Positions 43,258 through 52,672 of a DNA stretch of 55,921 bases are shown piece after piece; position 1 is the first letter of the stretch, and each line of letters opens with the position of its first letter. Under the pieces are notes generated by a model, which was not told the DNA's origin, did no database searches, and was given only the letters and a program-made list of their open reading frames with translations. The translations under genes and the position numbers were made by a program. Source of the stretch: Kiritimatiellia bacterium (GTDB taxonomy: Bacteria > Verrucomicrobiota > Kiritimatiellia > RFP12 > UBA1067); NCBI GenBank assembly GCA_017514235.1, contig JAFWKK010000058.1:1-55921 (forward strand), written 5' to 3'.

Positions 43258-44763
43258 ATGACAGGGAGCATTTCAATCATCGACTATGCAGTTGTCGCGG
43301 TCTTCTTCGTCGCGATGGTCGGCGTTGGTGTGCATTATGCTCGCCGTGCCACGACATCGGATCAGTTTTTCGGTGGTGACAAGGTGGTGCCGTGGTGGCT
43401 TTCCGGCATCTCGTTCTACATGAACAGCTTTTCGGCGCTCGCGTTCGTCATGTACTCCGCTCTTGCGTACAAGTACGGATGGGTCCCCGTGACGGTGAGC
43501 TGGCTGTCCGTCCCTGCGGTTCTGCTGGGAGCGTGGTTCCTTGCCGTCCGATGGCGGCGCGCGGCGAAGGGGAGCCCCATTGACTACATCGCCGAACGCT
43601 ACACGCCGGGAATGTGCCGGACGCTTGCGGTGCTGGGCTTGCCGATGCAGCTTCTCGACAACGCCCTCAAGCTGCTTGCGATCGGAACGGTTGTGGGGGT
43701 GGGGATGGGCTTTCCGCTCTTCTGGGCGATCGGCATTTCAGGGGTGATCATCGTCCTCTACACGTTTCTCGGCGGGCTCAAGGCGACGCTTGCCTGCGAC
43801 TTCATCCAGTTCTTCGTGATCCTCGCCGTCGTTCTTGCGCTTCCGTTTCTCTGCCTCTCCCGTCTTGCCGCACTTGACGGTGGCGCCGGCCTTGCGCACG
43901 GCTTTTCCGTCTTCTTGGACGGTGTGCCTTCCGGCTTCTTCAATTTTACCGCCGGGCGATACACGTGGGTGTACATGCTCGTGTTCTTCTGCTGCGTAGG
44001 CTCCACGCTTTCGACGAACTGGTCGCTTGTGCAGCGCTACTACGCCACGCGGAGCGACCGCGACGCGCGGAAGATGGCGTACCTTGTCGCCGCGCTCCTG
44101 TTTGCCGGCCCGCCGATCTTCTTCTTCCCCGCGATGGCTGCGCGCGTGTTCCTGCCCGGTCTGCCTGATGCGGAGATGAATGGCGTCTATGCGCATCTCT
44201 GTCGGGAGGTGCTGCCCGTAGGCATGATGGGAATGGTCGTTGCCGCAATGTTCTCGGCTACGATGAGTTCCCTGGCCGGGAACTTCAACGCCGCTGCCTC
44301 GGTCGTGGTGAACGAGCTCTATCTCAAGTTCGTCCCTGCGTCCTCCTCGCGCTCAAAGATGATCGCTGCCCGCATGGCCACGGTCCTTGTCGGCGGACTC
44401 GTCCTTGCGCTCACCTTCGTGATGCAGTATGTGCAGGGCGCAGATGACCTCTTCAACCTCTCGAACAAAGTCTTTGGGGTGTTTCTGCCGCCAATTGCCG
44501 TTCCGATGCTTGGCGGCCTTCTCATCCGTCGCCTTTCGCGGCGAGCCGGCATGGCTGGGCTTGTCGGTGGAATCGCCTTCGGGCTCGCGCTTTTTTCTGT
44601 CGGGGCGAGATGGCCGTTCCTGCGGGAAATGGTCTGGTCGTTCCCGCTTACGGCGGCGGCGACGGTTGTCTGCCTCATTGTCGGTACAGCGCTTTGGCCG
44701 GATGCGGCAGAGGAGCGCAAGGCGGTTGACGGGTTCTTTGCGAGGTTGGAGGGAGCGGCATGA
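43258..44763 (+). CDS. sodium:solute symporter (SSF family)
   Basis: A 501-residue inner-membrane transporter with about 13 membrane segments. It has the SSF signature regions: SISFYMNSFSALAF-like helix 1, TFLGGLKATLACDFIQFF and FSATMSSLAGNFNAAASVV, the latter holding sodium-site serines. SSF members import sugars, including sialic acid, galactose and myo-inositol. As the first gene of an operon with nagA, nagB, an acetylneuraminate-lyase homologue and a sialidase, sialic acid or an N-acetylhexosamine is the likely cargo. The start is the ATG at 43258 directly behind the -10; a TTG ten codons earlier lies in the promoter. Its stop overlaps the nagA start (ATGA). Confidence 0.88.
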   Translation: MTGSISIIDYAVVAVFFVAMVGVGVHYARRATTSDQFFGGDKVVPWWLSGISFYMNSFSALAFVMYSALAYKYGWVPVTVSWLSVPAVLLGAWFLAVRWRRAAKGSPIDYIAERYTPGMCRTLAVLGLPMQLLDNALKLLAIGTVVGVGMGFPLFWAIGISGVIIVLYTFLGGLKATLACDFIQFFVILAVVLALPFLCLSRLAALDGGAGLAHGFSVFLDGVPSGFFNFTAGRYTWVYMLVFFCCVGSTLSTNWSLVQRYYATRSDRDARKMAYLVAALLFAGPPIFFFPAMAARVFLPGLPDAEMNGVYAHLCREVLPVGMMGMVVAAMFSATMSSLAGNFNAAASVVVNELYLKFVPASSSRSKMIAARMATVLVGGLVLALTFVMQYVQGADDLFNLSNKVFGVFLPPIAVPMLGGLLIRRLSRRAGMAGLVGGIAFGLALFSVGARWPFLREMVWSFPLTAAATVVCLIVGTALWPDAAEERKAVDGFFARLEGAA

Positions 44764-45680
44764 CGGCGGACGGTTGGGTGGATCTCCAGATAAACGGCTA
44801 TGCGGGCGTTGACTTCAACGCGCCCGGGCTGACAGTAGAGGCGGTTAAGGCCGTGACCGAACGGCTTGCGGCGGACGGGACGGCGGCGTTTATGCCGACA
44901 CTCGTGACCGGCGATCCCGAAATGCTCGTCGGGACGATTCGCACCATCATGGCAGCGCGGAAGCGCCATGCCGAATGCGAACGCGCAATACTCGGATTCT
45001 TCCTTGAAGGACCGTTCATCTCGCCGGAGCCCGGCGCGGTGGGAACGCATCCCGTGGAATGGGTGCGACTGCCGGACCTTGCACTCTTTGAACGGTTTCA
45101 GGATGCGGCGGGAGGTCTCGTCAAGATGGTCAACGTGGCGGCGGAGGTTCAGGGCGCGCCCGATTTTGTCCGCGCCGTCTCAGCGCAGGGCGTTGTCGTT
45201 TCGCTCGGGCACCAGATGGCGACAAGTCCGACCCAGCTCGAACCATGCCTTGCCGCCGGCGCGAAGGCGTTTACGCATCTTGGCAACGGAATCCCAAACA
45301 GTATTGACCGGCACGACAACATTATCTTTACGGCACTCGTTGAGGATCGTGCGTCCGTCATGTTCATCCCCGACGGGCACCATCTGCCGGACACGATGCT
45401 GAAGCTCTACTGCCGTGCCGTTCCGCTCAAGCGGCTTATCGCCGTTTCGGATGCGCAGTATCCCGCCGGAATGCCGCCGGGAGAGTACGAGGTCTGCGGG
45501 GCTCACGCGCGCCTTGAAGAGGATGGACTGCTCTGGAACCCGGCGCGGGGATGCCTTGTCGGCGCGACGTCGCCGATAGCGAAGATGATGCGGCTTCTCG
45601 CCGAACGTATGGGGCTTGCGCCGGAAGAGCTGCGCGCCATTGGGCGCGACAATGCATTGAATCTCATCGGGATGAATTAA
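44760..45680 (+). CDS. nagA: N-acetylglucosamine-6-phosphate deacetylase
   Basis: A 306-residue amidohydrolase-superfamily enzyme that deacetylates GlcNAc-6-P in the cytoplasm. Seen: DLQINGYAGVDFN, metal ligand E83 in FLEGPF, H151 in SLGHQM, H173 in FTHLGN and catalytic D231 in VSDAQYPAG. It is about 75 residues shorter than E. coli NagA because most of the N-terminal beta-sandwich is missing; the THLFNAM motif of the family is changed to THLGNGIPN. The start overlaps the symporter stop by four bases. Substrate specificity could deviate given these differences. Confidence 0.88.
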   Translation: MTADGWVDLQINGYAGVDFNAPGLTVEAVKAVTERLAADGTAAFMPTLVTGDPEMLVGTIRTIMAARKRHAECERAILGFFLEGPFISPEPGAVGTHPVEWVRLPDLALFERFQDAAGGLVKMVNVAAEVQGAPDFVRAVSAQGVVVSLGHQMATSPTQLEPCLAAGAKAFTHLGNGIPNSIDRHDNIIFTALVEDRASVMFIPDGHHLPDTMLKLYCRAVPLKRLIAVSDAQYPAGMPPGEYEVCGAHARLEEDGLLWNPARGCLVGATSPIAKMMRLLAERMGLAPEELRAIGRDNALNLIGMN

Positions 45681-45701
45681 AAGCAGTCAAGGAGAACTGA
45701 A

Positions 45702-46457
45702 ATGGGCATGAAAGTCTATGTCGGCAAAGACAAGCTGGATATGGCGGCGGCTGCGGCAAAAGCCGCCGCCGACAAGGTGTGCGAGGCAATCGCGCTCCGT
45801 GGAGAGGCCCGGATTATCGTGGCGACTGGCGCGAGCCAGTTCGAGTTTCTCGCCGCATTCGTGAAGGAGCCGGGCATCGACTGGACGAAGGTGACGGGCT
45901 TCCACCTTGATGAATATGTTGGTCTGCCGGTGTCGCACAAGGCTTCGTTCCGGGGCTATATGCGCGAGCGCTTTGTGTCGCAGACGCCGCAGCCGATGAA
46001 GGCGTTCAACGAAGTGAACGGCGAAGCCGCCGATCCGGAAGCCGAAATTGACCGGCTTGAACGGCTCATCCGCGTTGCGCCAATCGATGTCGCCTGCGTC
46101 GGCATCGGCGAGAACGGCCATCTCGCGTTCAACGACCCGCCGGCGGACATCGACTGCGCACGGGCCTACAAGGTTGTGCCGCTTGACGACAAGTGCCGCA
46201 TGCAGCAGGTCGGCGAGGGTTGGTTCTCGTCGAAGGACGACGTGCCGACGCATGCCTTCTCCATGACCATGAAGCAGATACTTTGGTCTCGCGCAATTGT
46301 CTGCACGTGTCCGGACGCCCGTAAGGCAGAGGCGGTGAAGGGGGCGATTGACGGGCCCGTGACGAACATGCTGCCGTCGTCGTTCCTTCAGCTCCACCTC
46401 GACTGTGGAATGTTTCTCGACCCGGACAGTGCATCATTGCTCAAGAAAGAACTGTAA
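45702..46457 (+). CDS. nagB: glucosamine-6-phosphate deaminase
   Basis: A 251-residue enzyme converting glucosamine-6-P to fructose-6-P and ammonia. Diagnostic segments are VATGASQFEFL, GFHLDEYVGL (catalytic aspartate), GIGENGHLAFNDPP (catalytic Glu-His pair) and a C-terminal HAFSMTMKQIL. Length matches the non-allosteric short form. AAGGAGA lies ahead of the ATG, 21 bases after nagA. Its TAA overlaps by one base an in-frame ATG of the next gene. Confidence 0.95.
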   Translation: MGMKVYVGKDKLDMAAAAAKAAADKVCEAIALRGEARIIVATGASQFEFLAAFVKEPGIDWTKVTGFHLDEYVGLPVSHKASFRGYMRERFVSQTPQPMKAFNEVNGEAADPEAEIDRLERLIRVAPIDVACVGIGENGHLAFNDPPADIDCARAYKVVPLDDKCRMQQVGEGWFSSKDDVPTHAFSMTMKQILWSRAIVCTCPDARKAEAVKGAIDGPVTNMLPSSFLQLHLDCGMFLDPDSASLLKKEL

Positions 46458-46471
46458 TGGAGAATACAAAA

Positions 46472-49400
46472 ATGAAGACTAAAACTATCAGTGCGCCGCA
46501 TGCGGAACGTCCGCAAGTGTGGCATAGCGAGAGGTGCGGGAGCAAGTTACTTACTCTGCTTCTGGCTTCAGCAATCGGTTGCGTGGCGTTTGCGACCACC
46601 TACACATGGACCGGCGGAGCCGGTGATGGCCTCTGGACTTCGTCAGGAAACTGGGGACTTTCTTCCGGATATCCCAACGCCGCCGATGCGGAGGTGACGT
46701 TTTCCGGAAACGCCACCGTCTCCTTAAACACAGGTGCGCAGACGGACATCGCCTACATCAACGTGACGGCGGGCAATATCGTAATCACGGCGTCATCAGG
46801 CTCGTTGCTCAAGATCAACTGGCTCGGCAAGGGCAATCCGGCCGACAAACCAAAGTGGGGCATCACCGTTGCCGATGGCGCCTCGCTTGACCTCGCCGTG
46901 CCGCTGGCGACGATTGCCGATCGCTTCGACAGGTATGGCACGGGCAAGCTGACCATCCGTGATATCGCCATCACAAAGACGGGTACAGCCAACTGGTATG
47001 TCTACAACGGCACGAACAGCTTTGAAGGTTCGGCATCTGTGACGTTCCCCAGCAAATCTGATGTTGTCTTCGGCGTGGGTGCTCCCCATGACAAATCATT
47101 TGTTTTCATCAAGGACAATGCTCAGTTTTCTGTCGAGAACTTCAATCTGACTTCTGGAGGAGACATTGTGCCAAACACGCAGGTAATACAGGACGGTGCT
47201 GAAACCGTGGTATCGGCGACGACAAAGCTACGCCTCGACTGTAACAGTGCCAACGATGCCCATTGCTACACGCTGAAGAGGGGTGCCATTTCGGCGAGTG
47301 AACTGACCGTTGCGCCAAGTTATTTAAGTCAAAGTGCAGGCGGTGGTCTCTATACAAGTCCTGACTACGCGCCGGAGCATCTCCACTACATTCAGGAGGG
47401 AGGCACTTCCACATTCGCCAAGGTTACATTGACCCGAGGTTCGGCGGCATTGCGTGGAGGCGTGATGAACTATACAGGCGCGGATGCGGACTTCAAGTTC
47501 GGTGCTGGCACGAAATTTGAGCTGTCAGGTGGTACGCTTGTGTGGCCAAGAGAATTCCAGCCTGCAAATTTTCCAAGAATTAAATGGTCGGGGACGAACA
47601 GTGTGATCGTGCCGTCTGGGAAGTCGTTCACATGGAACTGGAAGAGTGTCGATGTTGATCCTGGTGCCGTGTTCAAACATGACGGCAGTGGAACGCTGAC
47701 GTTCGATTTTGAGAGATACACTTCAGGCGTTGGGCTTGATGTCGCTGCCGGAAAGACGGTCTCGGTTGCTGAAGGTGCTACCGTGCTGGCCATGCCTGGC
47801 GTAACGGATCCTTGGAAAGTGACGCTCAACGAAGGGGCGGAGTTCCGCCTTGCCGGTGCCACTTCTCGTTTGAACGTGCCTCTTGATCTGACGGTCAATG
47901 GTTCCGGAAAGATTGTGTACAACAGTTTCCGCGGCGCCGTGGTTGCCCACAAACTGACGGTGGATGGCGTTGAGAAAGCCAAGGGAATCTATGCCGCGAA
48001 CGGGTCGAATTCATTTGTCGGCAACACGTCAGCCAATGCATCGGTGTTGGAGGCCTCGTTGATTCTCGTTCCGTATGTCTGGACCGGCAATGGCGGCGAC
48101 AACCGCTGGGACAACGCCGCGAACTGGGATGCCCTTGCAGTGCCGCCATCGTCCGATGCAACGGTAGTGGATGTTTCGCGCGCCAAGACGATCATCTTGA
48201 ACGATTCCATCAAGCTCGCCTGTCTTGTCGCGATGCCCAACGGAATGGATCGCAGGGTTGAAATAACCGGTACAGGATCCATCGCGCTCTGGTCGCCTGT
48301 GTCGTATGGGTGCGGAGTACTTGTGCCAGAGGGATGCGAACTTGCGCTGCATGTCGGTCTAACACGCGATACTTCGTCCAGTCATGCTGGCACGATAGGG
48401 CTTTATGGTGGTGGCAAGCTTTCGTTGAGTACGCTGGCCCCTCTCGTAACTGCCGGCGGTACCACGCCGACTTTTGCAATAGACGGAATCGTTGCAGTGA
48501 CAAATGCCAGCTATAGCAACAGTTCTAATGGTAGGATGCCCTGCTGGTCGTATGAGGGGGGCAATGGTCGCTATGAGATTGGGGATGATGTAACATTGAC
48601 GTTGCAGTACATCATATTCGGTCCGGGCGGTTATGCAATGCCGAACGAATTACACCAGACAGGTGGAAGCGTAACGGTATCGGCGGCGTACATAGGCACC
48701 CATAACAACACGGTTCGTCCTGCCCCTGTCTATTATCTCGAAGGCGGCGAATTTACTGGAGCCGTTTATCTCAACAAGCTGTATTCCTCAAGCTGGAGCC
48801 GCTATCCCGGTGGAAGTTTTGAGATGAGTGGTGGTACGATGAACGGATCATTCACCGGTTACCGCAACCAGAACTATGTTAGGCTGTATGGAGGAACTGT
48901 GAATCTCAAGGCCGACTGCGCGGCTACGATAGATACAGGTGCAACGGTCAAGAAGCAGGATACCAATGAATACACCTTCTATCTTGGCGGTGTGACCATT
49001 CGCCCCAAAGACGCGGAGCGCTCGATTAGCAGTGGCAACGTTTGGCTAACCGGCAAGAACGGTGACTGCAAAATAGACGTCTCCGAGCGGAACTTCAACT
49101 TCGCAAGCGGCAACACTGTCGCCGGACCAGGCGGCTTTGTCGTGGAAGGAACTCAGACCGTCAAGTCTTCTGCCGCGTTTACATTTACGGGCGCGATTAC
49201 CATCAAGAGCGGCAACTTGACGTGTTACGCGGCTTCGTCCATCAACGGGCCAAGCGCACTCGTCGTGGAGAATGTCGGTTCCGTCGCCACATTCGGGAAC
49301 GGCGGTACATTTGAACGCGTTGTGCTTGCGCAGGCTTCGAACCTCGCCGTCAGCAGCGGCAAGACCATCACGACGGAACGGCTTGTTGTTGGAGGGGTGG

Positions 49401-50809
49401 ATGTTGCGGTGGGCTCCTACACCGGCACGTATGGAGATGGTACGGTTGTTGTGACTGGCTCTGCGCCATCATCTTGGGTTGTGGATGGCGCGGGGGACCT
49501 CTCGTGGTTCGCCGACGGCACGGCAACGACGGTAGATGCGGCGACGACGCTTTCCTCGCTCACATATGCCCCTGTCACGGTCGGCGAGACGAACGCGCTC
49601 GCAGGCGCGGCGTTGACGTTTGAGGATGGTGCGAACATCCACGTCGAGAAGGGCGATACGCTCGTCATCGGCAATAATGTCGTGTTTGCAGGAAAGGTGA
49701 CGAAGACAGGCTGGGGCGAGGTTGTGTTCAACGGTGGCGTCACGTGCAGCGGCACGCCGGCGGAGAACAACGACACGGGCTGGCTCACCGTCACGGAGGG
49801 CAGTGCGACGTTCGACGGTGCGGTAACGGGTGTAAGACTGATGACGTGCGGTGCACAAGATGCTTTGGGCGTTCCCGTGATCACGCTGAAGGAGAACTGC
49901 ACCGTCAGCAACTATGCGATCGTTCTCACGGCGTGGAGCGAGGGGAACGTCATCGCCAACGTGACGGGCGAGACGCATCAGCAGGGTGCGACAGTTGATT
50001 ATTCAGACGGCGTGTTCTCGAGTCTCATAAATTCCAGCATGTATCCGATGACGAAGCCGAATGGCGGCGTAGGTCGGTATGTGCTTAACTCTGGAACGCT
50101 TCGTATGTGCTCGTTGAGTACACGCCTAACGTCGTTCTTCCAGATATGGAACGATGCGGGTACATTTGAGCTGGTGCAGAACGGCGGAACCCTTGTCTTG
50201 CCGCAGGGGGTCTACATGGTGCGCAACAATAAGGAAGTGACAAGAGGCATCTACACGCTCAATGGCGGGCGCGTGGAGTTAGGATTGTCGTTTTCAAGCT
50301 ATTCAAGGATGTTTGGAACTGTCAATCTTAATGGCGGTACGGTGATGATCAGCTATACCGGAGCCGCTTTCTGTCCGCGTGAGAATGTTGCTTTGACGGT
50401 GGACGGTACGGTGACGTTCGAGACGCCCGCCGGCACGTCTGCTATCATTGCGAACGATGGCGTGGGCACGGTTTCGTTCGTCAAGACGGATGCGGGCAGC
50501 CTCAAGCTGGACGGTGTGTTCGATATGGACAGCCTCGATGTGCAGGGGGGCACGGTGACGCTGACCGACAGGACGCTGCCGTTGTTGGACGGCGCGACCG
50601 ACCTCTCCATTGCGAGGACGGCGACGCTCGATCTTGACTATGACGGACAGGGGACATTCAAGACGTTGAAGGTGGGCGACCGCAACCGTGCGGCGGGCAT
50701 CTATTCGACGTCGCAAGGCCCCACTGCTGTAAAGAATGTGCTTGACGGCGACGGCGAGCTGCGTATCCTTGAGGGTAATGACCCAGGCTTCGTCATAATG
50801 GTATTTTGA
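46472..50809 (+). CDS. giant surface protein with autotransporter-type beta-strand repeats
   Basis: About 1445 residues, start taken at 46472 because GGAGA lies 8 bases upstream; an ATG at 46457 overlapping the nagB stop is also in frame. The signal region is unusually long (charged N-part, then LLTLLLASAIGCVAFA). The body has several TYTWTGGAGDGLW/VWTGNGGDNRWDNAANWD modules (from about 45, about 530 and about 1010) followed by beta-helix stretches with GGT, LDVAAGKTVSV and FEMSGGTM units, as in autotransporter-associated passenger domains. No translocator barrel follows; the end is DPGFVIMVF. It sits inside the amino-sugar operon, so it may bind mucin-like glycans. Confidence 0.75.
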   Translation: MKTKTISAPHAERPQVWHSERCGSKLLTLLLASAIGCVAFATTYTWTGGAGDGLWTSSGNWGLSSGYPNAADAEVTFSGNATVSLNTGAQTDIAYINVTAGNIVITASSGSLLKINWLGKGNPADKPKWGITVADGASLDLAVPLATIADRFDRYGTGKLTIRDIAITKTGTANWYVYNGTNSFEGSASVTFPSKSDVVFGVGAPHDKSFVFIKDNAQFSVENFNLTSGGDIVPNTQVIQDGAETVVSATTKLRLDCNSANDAHCYTLKRGAISASELTVAPSYLSQSAGGGLYTSPDYAPEHLHYIQEGGTSTFAKVTLTRGSAALRGGVMNYTGADADFKFGAGTKFELSGGTLVWPREFQPANFPRIKWSGTNSVIVPSGKSFTWNWKSVDVDPGAVFKHDGSGTLTFDFERYTSGVGLDVAAGKTVSVAEGATVLAMPGVTDPWKVTLNEGAEFRLAGATSRLNVPLDLTVNGSGKIVYNSFRGAVVAHKLTVDGVEKAKGIYAANGSNSFVGNTSANASVLEASLILVPYVWTGNGGDNRWDNAANWDALAVPPSSDATVVDVSRAKTIILNDSIKLACLVAMPNGMDRRVEITGTGSIALWSPVSYGCGVLVPEGCELALHVGLTRDTSSSHAGTIGLYGGGKLSLSTLAPLVTAGGTTPTFAIDGIVAVTNASYSNSSNGRMPCWSYEGGNGRYEIGDDVTLTLQYIIFGPGGYAMPNELHQTGGSVTVSAAYIGTHNNTVRPAPVYYLEGGEFTGAVYLNKLYSSSWSRYPGGSFEMSGGTMNGSFTGYRNQNYVRLYGGTVNLKADCAATIDTGATVKKQDTNEYTFYLGGVTIRPKDAERSISSGNVWLTGKNGDCKIDVSERNFNFASGNTVAGPGGFVVEGTQTVKSSAAFTFTGAITIKSGNLTCYAASSINGPSALVVENVGSVATFGNGGTFERVVLAQASNLAVSSGKTITTERLVVGGVDVAVGSYTGTYGDGTVVVTGSAPSSWVVDGAGDLSWFADGTATTVDAATTLSSLTYAPVTVGETNALAGAALTFEDGANIHVEKGDTLVIGNNVVFAGKVTKTGWGEVVFNGGVTCSGTPAENNDTGWLTVTEGSATFDGAVTGVRLMTCGAQDALGVPVITLKENCTVSNYAIVLTAWSEGNVIANVTGETHQQGATVDYSDGVFSSLINSSMYPMTKPNGGVGRYVLNSGTLRMCSLSTRLTSFFQIWNDAGTFELVQNGGTLVLPQGVYMVRNNKEVTRGIYTLNGGRVELGLSFSSYSRMFGTVNLNGGTVMISYTGAAFCPRENVALTVDGTVTFETPAGTSAIIANDGVGTVSFVKTDAGSLKLDGVFDMDSLDVQGGTVTLTDRTLPLLDGATDLSIARTATLDLDYDGQGTFKTLKVGDRNRAAGIYSTSQGPTAVKNVLDGDGELRILEGNDPGFVIMVF

Positions 50810-50836
50810 TTGATAATACAGGAGAATGATTGAGCG

Positions 50837-51877
50837 ATGAACACGAGAAGGGGGGTTTTGAAGGCTATGGCGGCGTCAGCCGCTGCGGGTGGCGTCACGC
50901 GCATCCAGGCTGCAGTGCCGAGACAGGCAAGTCCGGGGCTGCGCGTTCCTGATGGTGTGCGCTTTGCCGGTATGGCGGGAGCCTATTCGGCGATGTTCAC
51001 GCCGTTCTTCCGTCAGGGCGAGAAGGAGGGCCAGCTGAACGAGGAGGCGATCGAACGCCTCGTCGAGTATGCGGTGAAGACTGGGCTTACAGGGCTGTAC
51101 CTCACGGGTTCGACGGGCGAGGGCTTTCTGCTGTCCCTTGACGAGCGCAAGCGCGTCTACAGCCGGGTCTTCAAGGCGGCGAGGGGTCGCCTGAAGCTCA
51201 TCGCGCACGTCGGCTGCCTCAATACCGACGATGCGTGCGAACTTGCGCGCTATGCGGCCGATGTCGGCATCGACTGGGTCTCATCCGTCGCGCCAGTTTA
51301 CTTTGGGCAGACCTTCGATGCGGCTCTGGATCACTACAAGACCATATCCGAGGCGACGGACCTGCCGTTTATGGTGTATTCGGTTGTTGGCAAGCTTGTG
51401 CCGGATCAGGCCGCGAGGTTCTTCGACCTGAAGAACGTGTATGGCATGAAGTATACTGGCCACGACTACTACGACCTTGGCGCCTTGCTGCGCAAACTGA
51501 GCAAGCCGGCCATTTTCTTCGCCGGAGCCGACCAGCAGGTCCTGAACGGCTTTGCAACGGGCGAATTCGCAGGATGCATCGGTTCCAACGACAACCATCA
51601 CCCGCGCCAGTTCGTGAAAATATGCGAGCTTGCCGCGCAGGGCAGGTTCATAGAGGCGCGCCCCTACCACAACGAAGTCTGTCGCTATATTGACATTCGC
51701 AACGCCCATGGCAACATCATGTCGCTCCACAAGAACGTAATGAGGTATATTGGCATCGACTGCGGCAATCCGCGTCGGCCGGCTGGTCGACCGCTCACTC
51801 AGGCGGAATATGATGCATTTATGGCGGAGGTCGAGGCGCTCGGCACTATCCGCAGGAACGACGCAAACCTCATTTGA
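50837..51877 (+). CDS. Tat-exported N-acetylneuraminate lyase-family aldolase (DHDPS/NanA family)
   Basis: A 346-residue protein. The first 25 residues are a Tat signal (MNTRRGVLKAMAASAAAGGV, then TRIQA), which normal cytoplasmic NanA or DapA lack. The barrel carries the family hallmarks: GSTGEGFLL (91-99), Y181 in PFMVYS, Schiff-base lysine K205 in YGMKYTG, and GADQQVLNGFATGEFAGCIG, closest to sialic-acid aldolases. Known family activity is reversible cleavage of Neu5Ac to N-acetylmannosamine and pyruvate. Export would put this step outside the cytoplasm. AGGAGA lies upstream; the esterase gene follows 15 bases later. The reaction here is inferred; a different 2-keto acid is possible. Confidence 0.8.
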   Translation: MNTRRGVLKAMAASAAAGGVTRIQAAVPRQASPGLRVPDGVRFAGMAGAYSAMFTPFFRQGEKEGQLNEEAIERLVEYAVKTGLTGLYLTGSTGEGFLLSLDERKRVYSRVFKAARGRLKLIAHVGCLNTDDACELARYAADVGIDWVSSVAPVYFGQTFDAALDHYKTISEATDLPFMVYSVVGKLVPDQAARFFDLKNVYGMKYTGHDYYDLGALLRKLSKPAIFFAGADQQVLNGFATGEFAGCIGSNDNHHPRQFVKICELAAQGRFIEARPYHNEVCRYIDIRNAHGNIMSLHKNVMRYIGIDCGNPRRPAGRPLTQAEYDAFMAEVEALGTIRRNDANLI

Positions 51878-51892
51878 CGGGTAAATGATGCG

Positions 51893-52627
51893 ATGGAAGA
51901 CATTGTGAAATCGATGTTGTTGGCGATGGTTGTGGCCGTCAGTGTATCGGCGGCCGGAGTTTCCGGCACCCACGGTCGGGACGGCTCAGAAAAGTTCAGG
52001 GTGGCCTGCATTGGCGATTCGATTACCTACGGGAAGGGCATGACAAACCGCGTTGAGGAATGCTACCCCGCCAGGCTCCAGCAGCTTCTCGGCGACCGGT
52101 ACGAGGTGCGCAACTTTGGCGACTCCGGCGCCGGCGTTTATCTGCACACGAAGCGTGGCGACAAGCCGCGCGCCTGGCGTCTTCGCGGCGAATACGAACC
52201 TGCGCGAGCGTTTCGGCCCGACATCATCGTCTGCAACCTGGGCATCAACGATGCAAGCACTTACATGGACGAGTATGTCCATGGCGAGGACGGTAAGCCG
52301 AAGCTCGAGCGCGGACTCTTCCGCAGGCAGTATGCGGACATGCTTGAGTCGTTCGCCCATGACGGCAAGCGCCCCAGATACATCATCTGGACAAAACTCG
52401 GACCTACCGGCAAGAAACACGCATTAAAAGGCAAGCCGTTCGCTTTCGTGATGGAGCACGATCTCGAGCAGGTCGCGCGCGACGTCGGTGCAGAGACGCT
52501 TGACATGTACACGCCGCTTGTCCCGCTCGTTGAGACATCCCATTTTTGCCCGGACGGCATACACCCTGAGGGTGGAGCGCAGAAGGTCATTGCAGAGATT
52601 ACGGCTGCCAAGATTCTGAAACGCTGA
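51893..52627 (+). CDS. secreted SGNH/GDSL esterase, sialate O-acetylesterase candidate
   Basis: A 244-residue SGNH hydrolase with signal peptide (MLLAMVVAVSVSAAG region; start 51893 or the ATG at 51914). Block I is CIGDSITYG with the nucleophile serine, block II has the oxyanion glycine in NFGDSGAG, block III is LGINDAS, and block V DGIHPEGG gives the Asp-His pair. In this operon, removal of O-acetyl groups from sialic acid is the likely role, making the sugar accessible to aldolase and sialidase; other carbohydrate esters are possible. It sits 15 bases after the aldolase gene. Confidence 0.82.
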   Translation: MEDIVKSMLLAMVVAVSVSAAGVSGTHGRDGSEKFRVACIGDSITYGKGMTNRVEECYPARLQQLLGDRYEVRNFGDSGAGVYLHTKRGDKPRAWRLRGEYEPARAFRPDIIVCNLGINDASTYMDEYVHGEDGKPKLERGLFRRQYADMLESFAHDGKRPRYIIWTKLGPTGKKHALKGKPFAFVMEHDLEQVARDVGAETLDMYTPLVPLVETSHFCPDGIHPEGGAQKVIAEITAAKILKR

Positions 52628-52672
52628 ACACGGCAAAGAACCATAAAACAGAGACAAGGAGAAAGGTTGACT

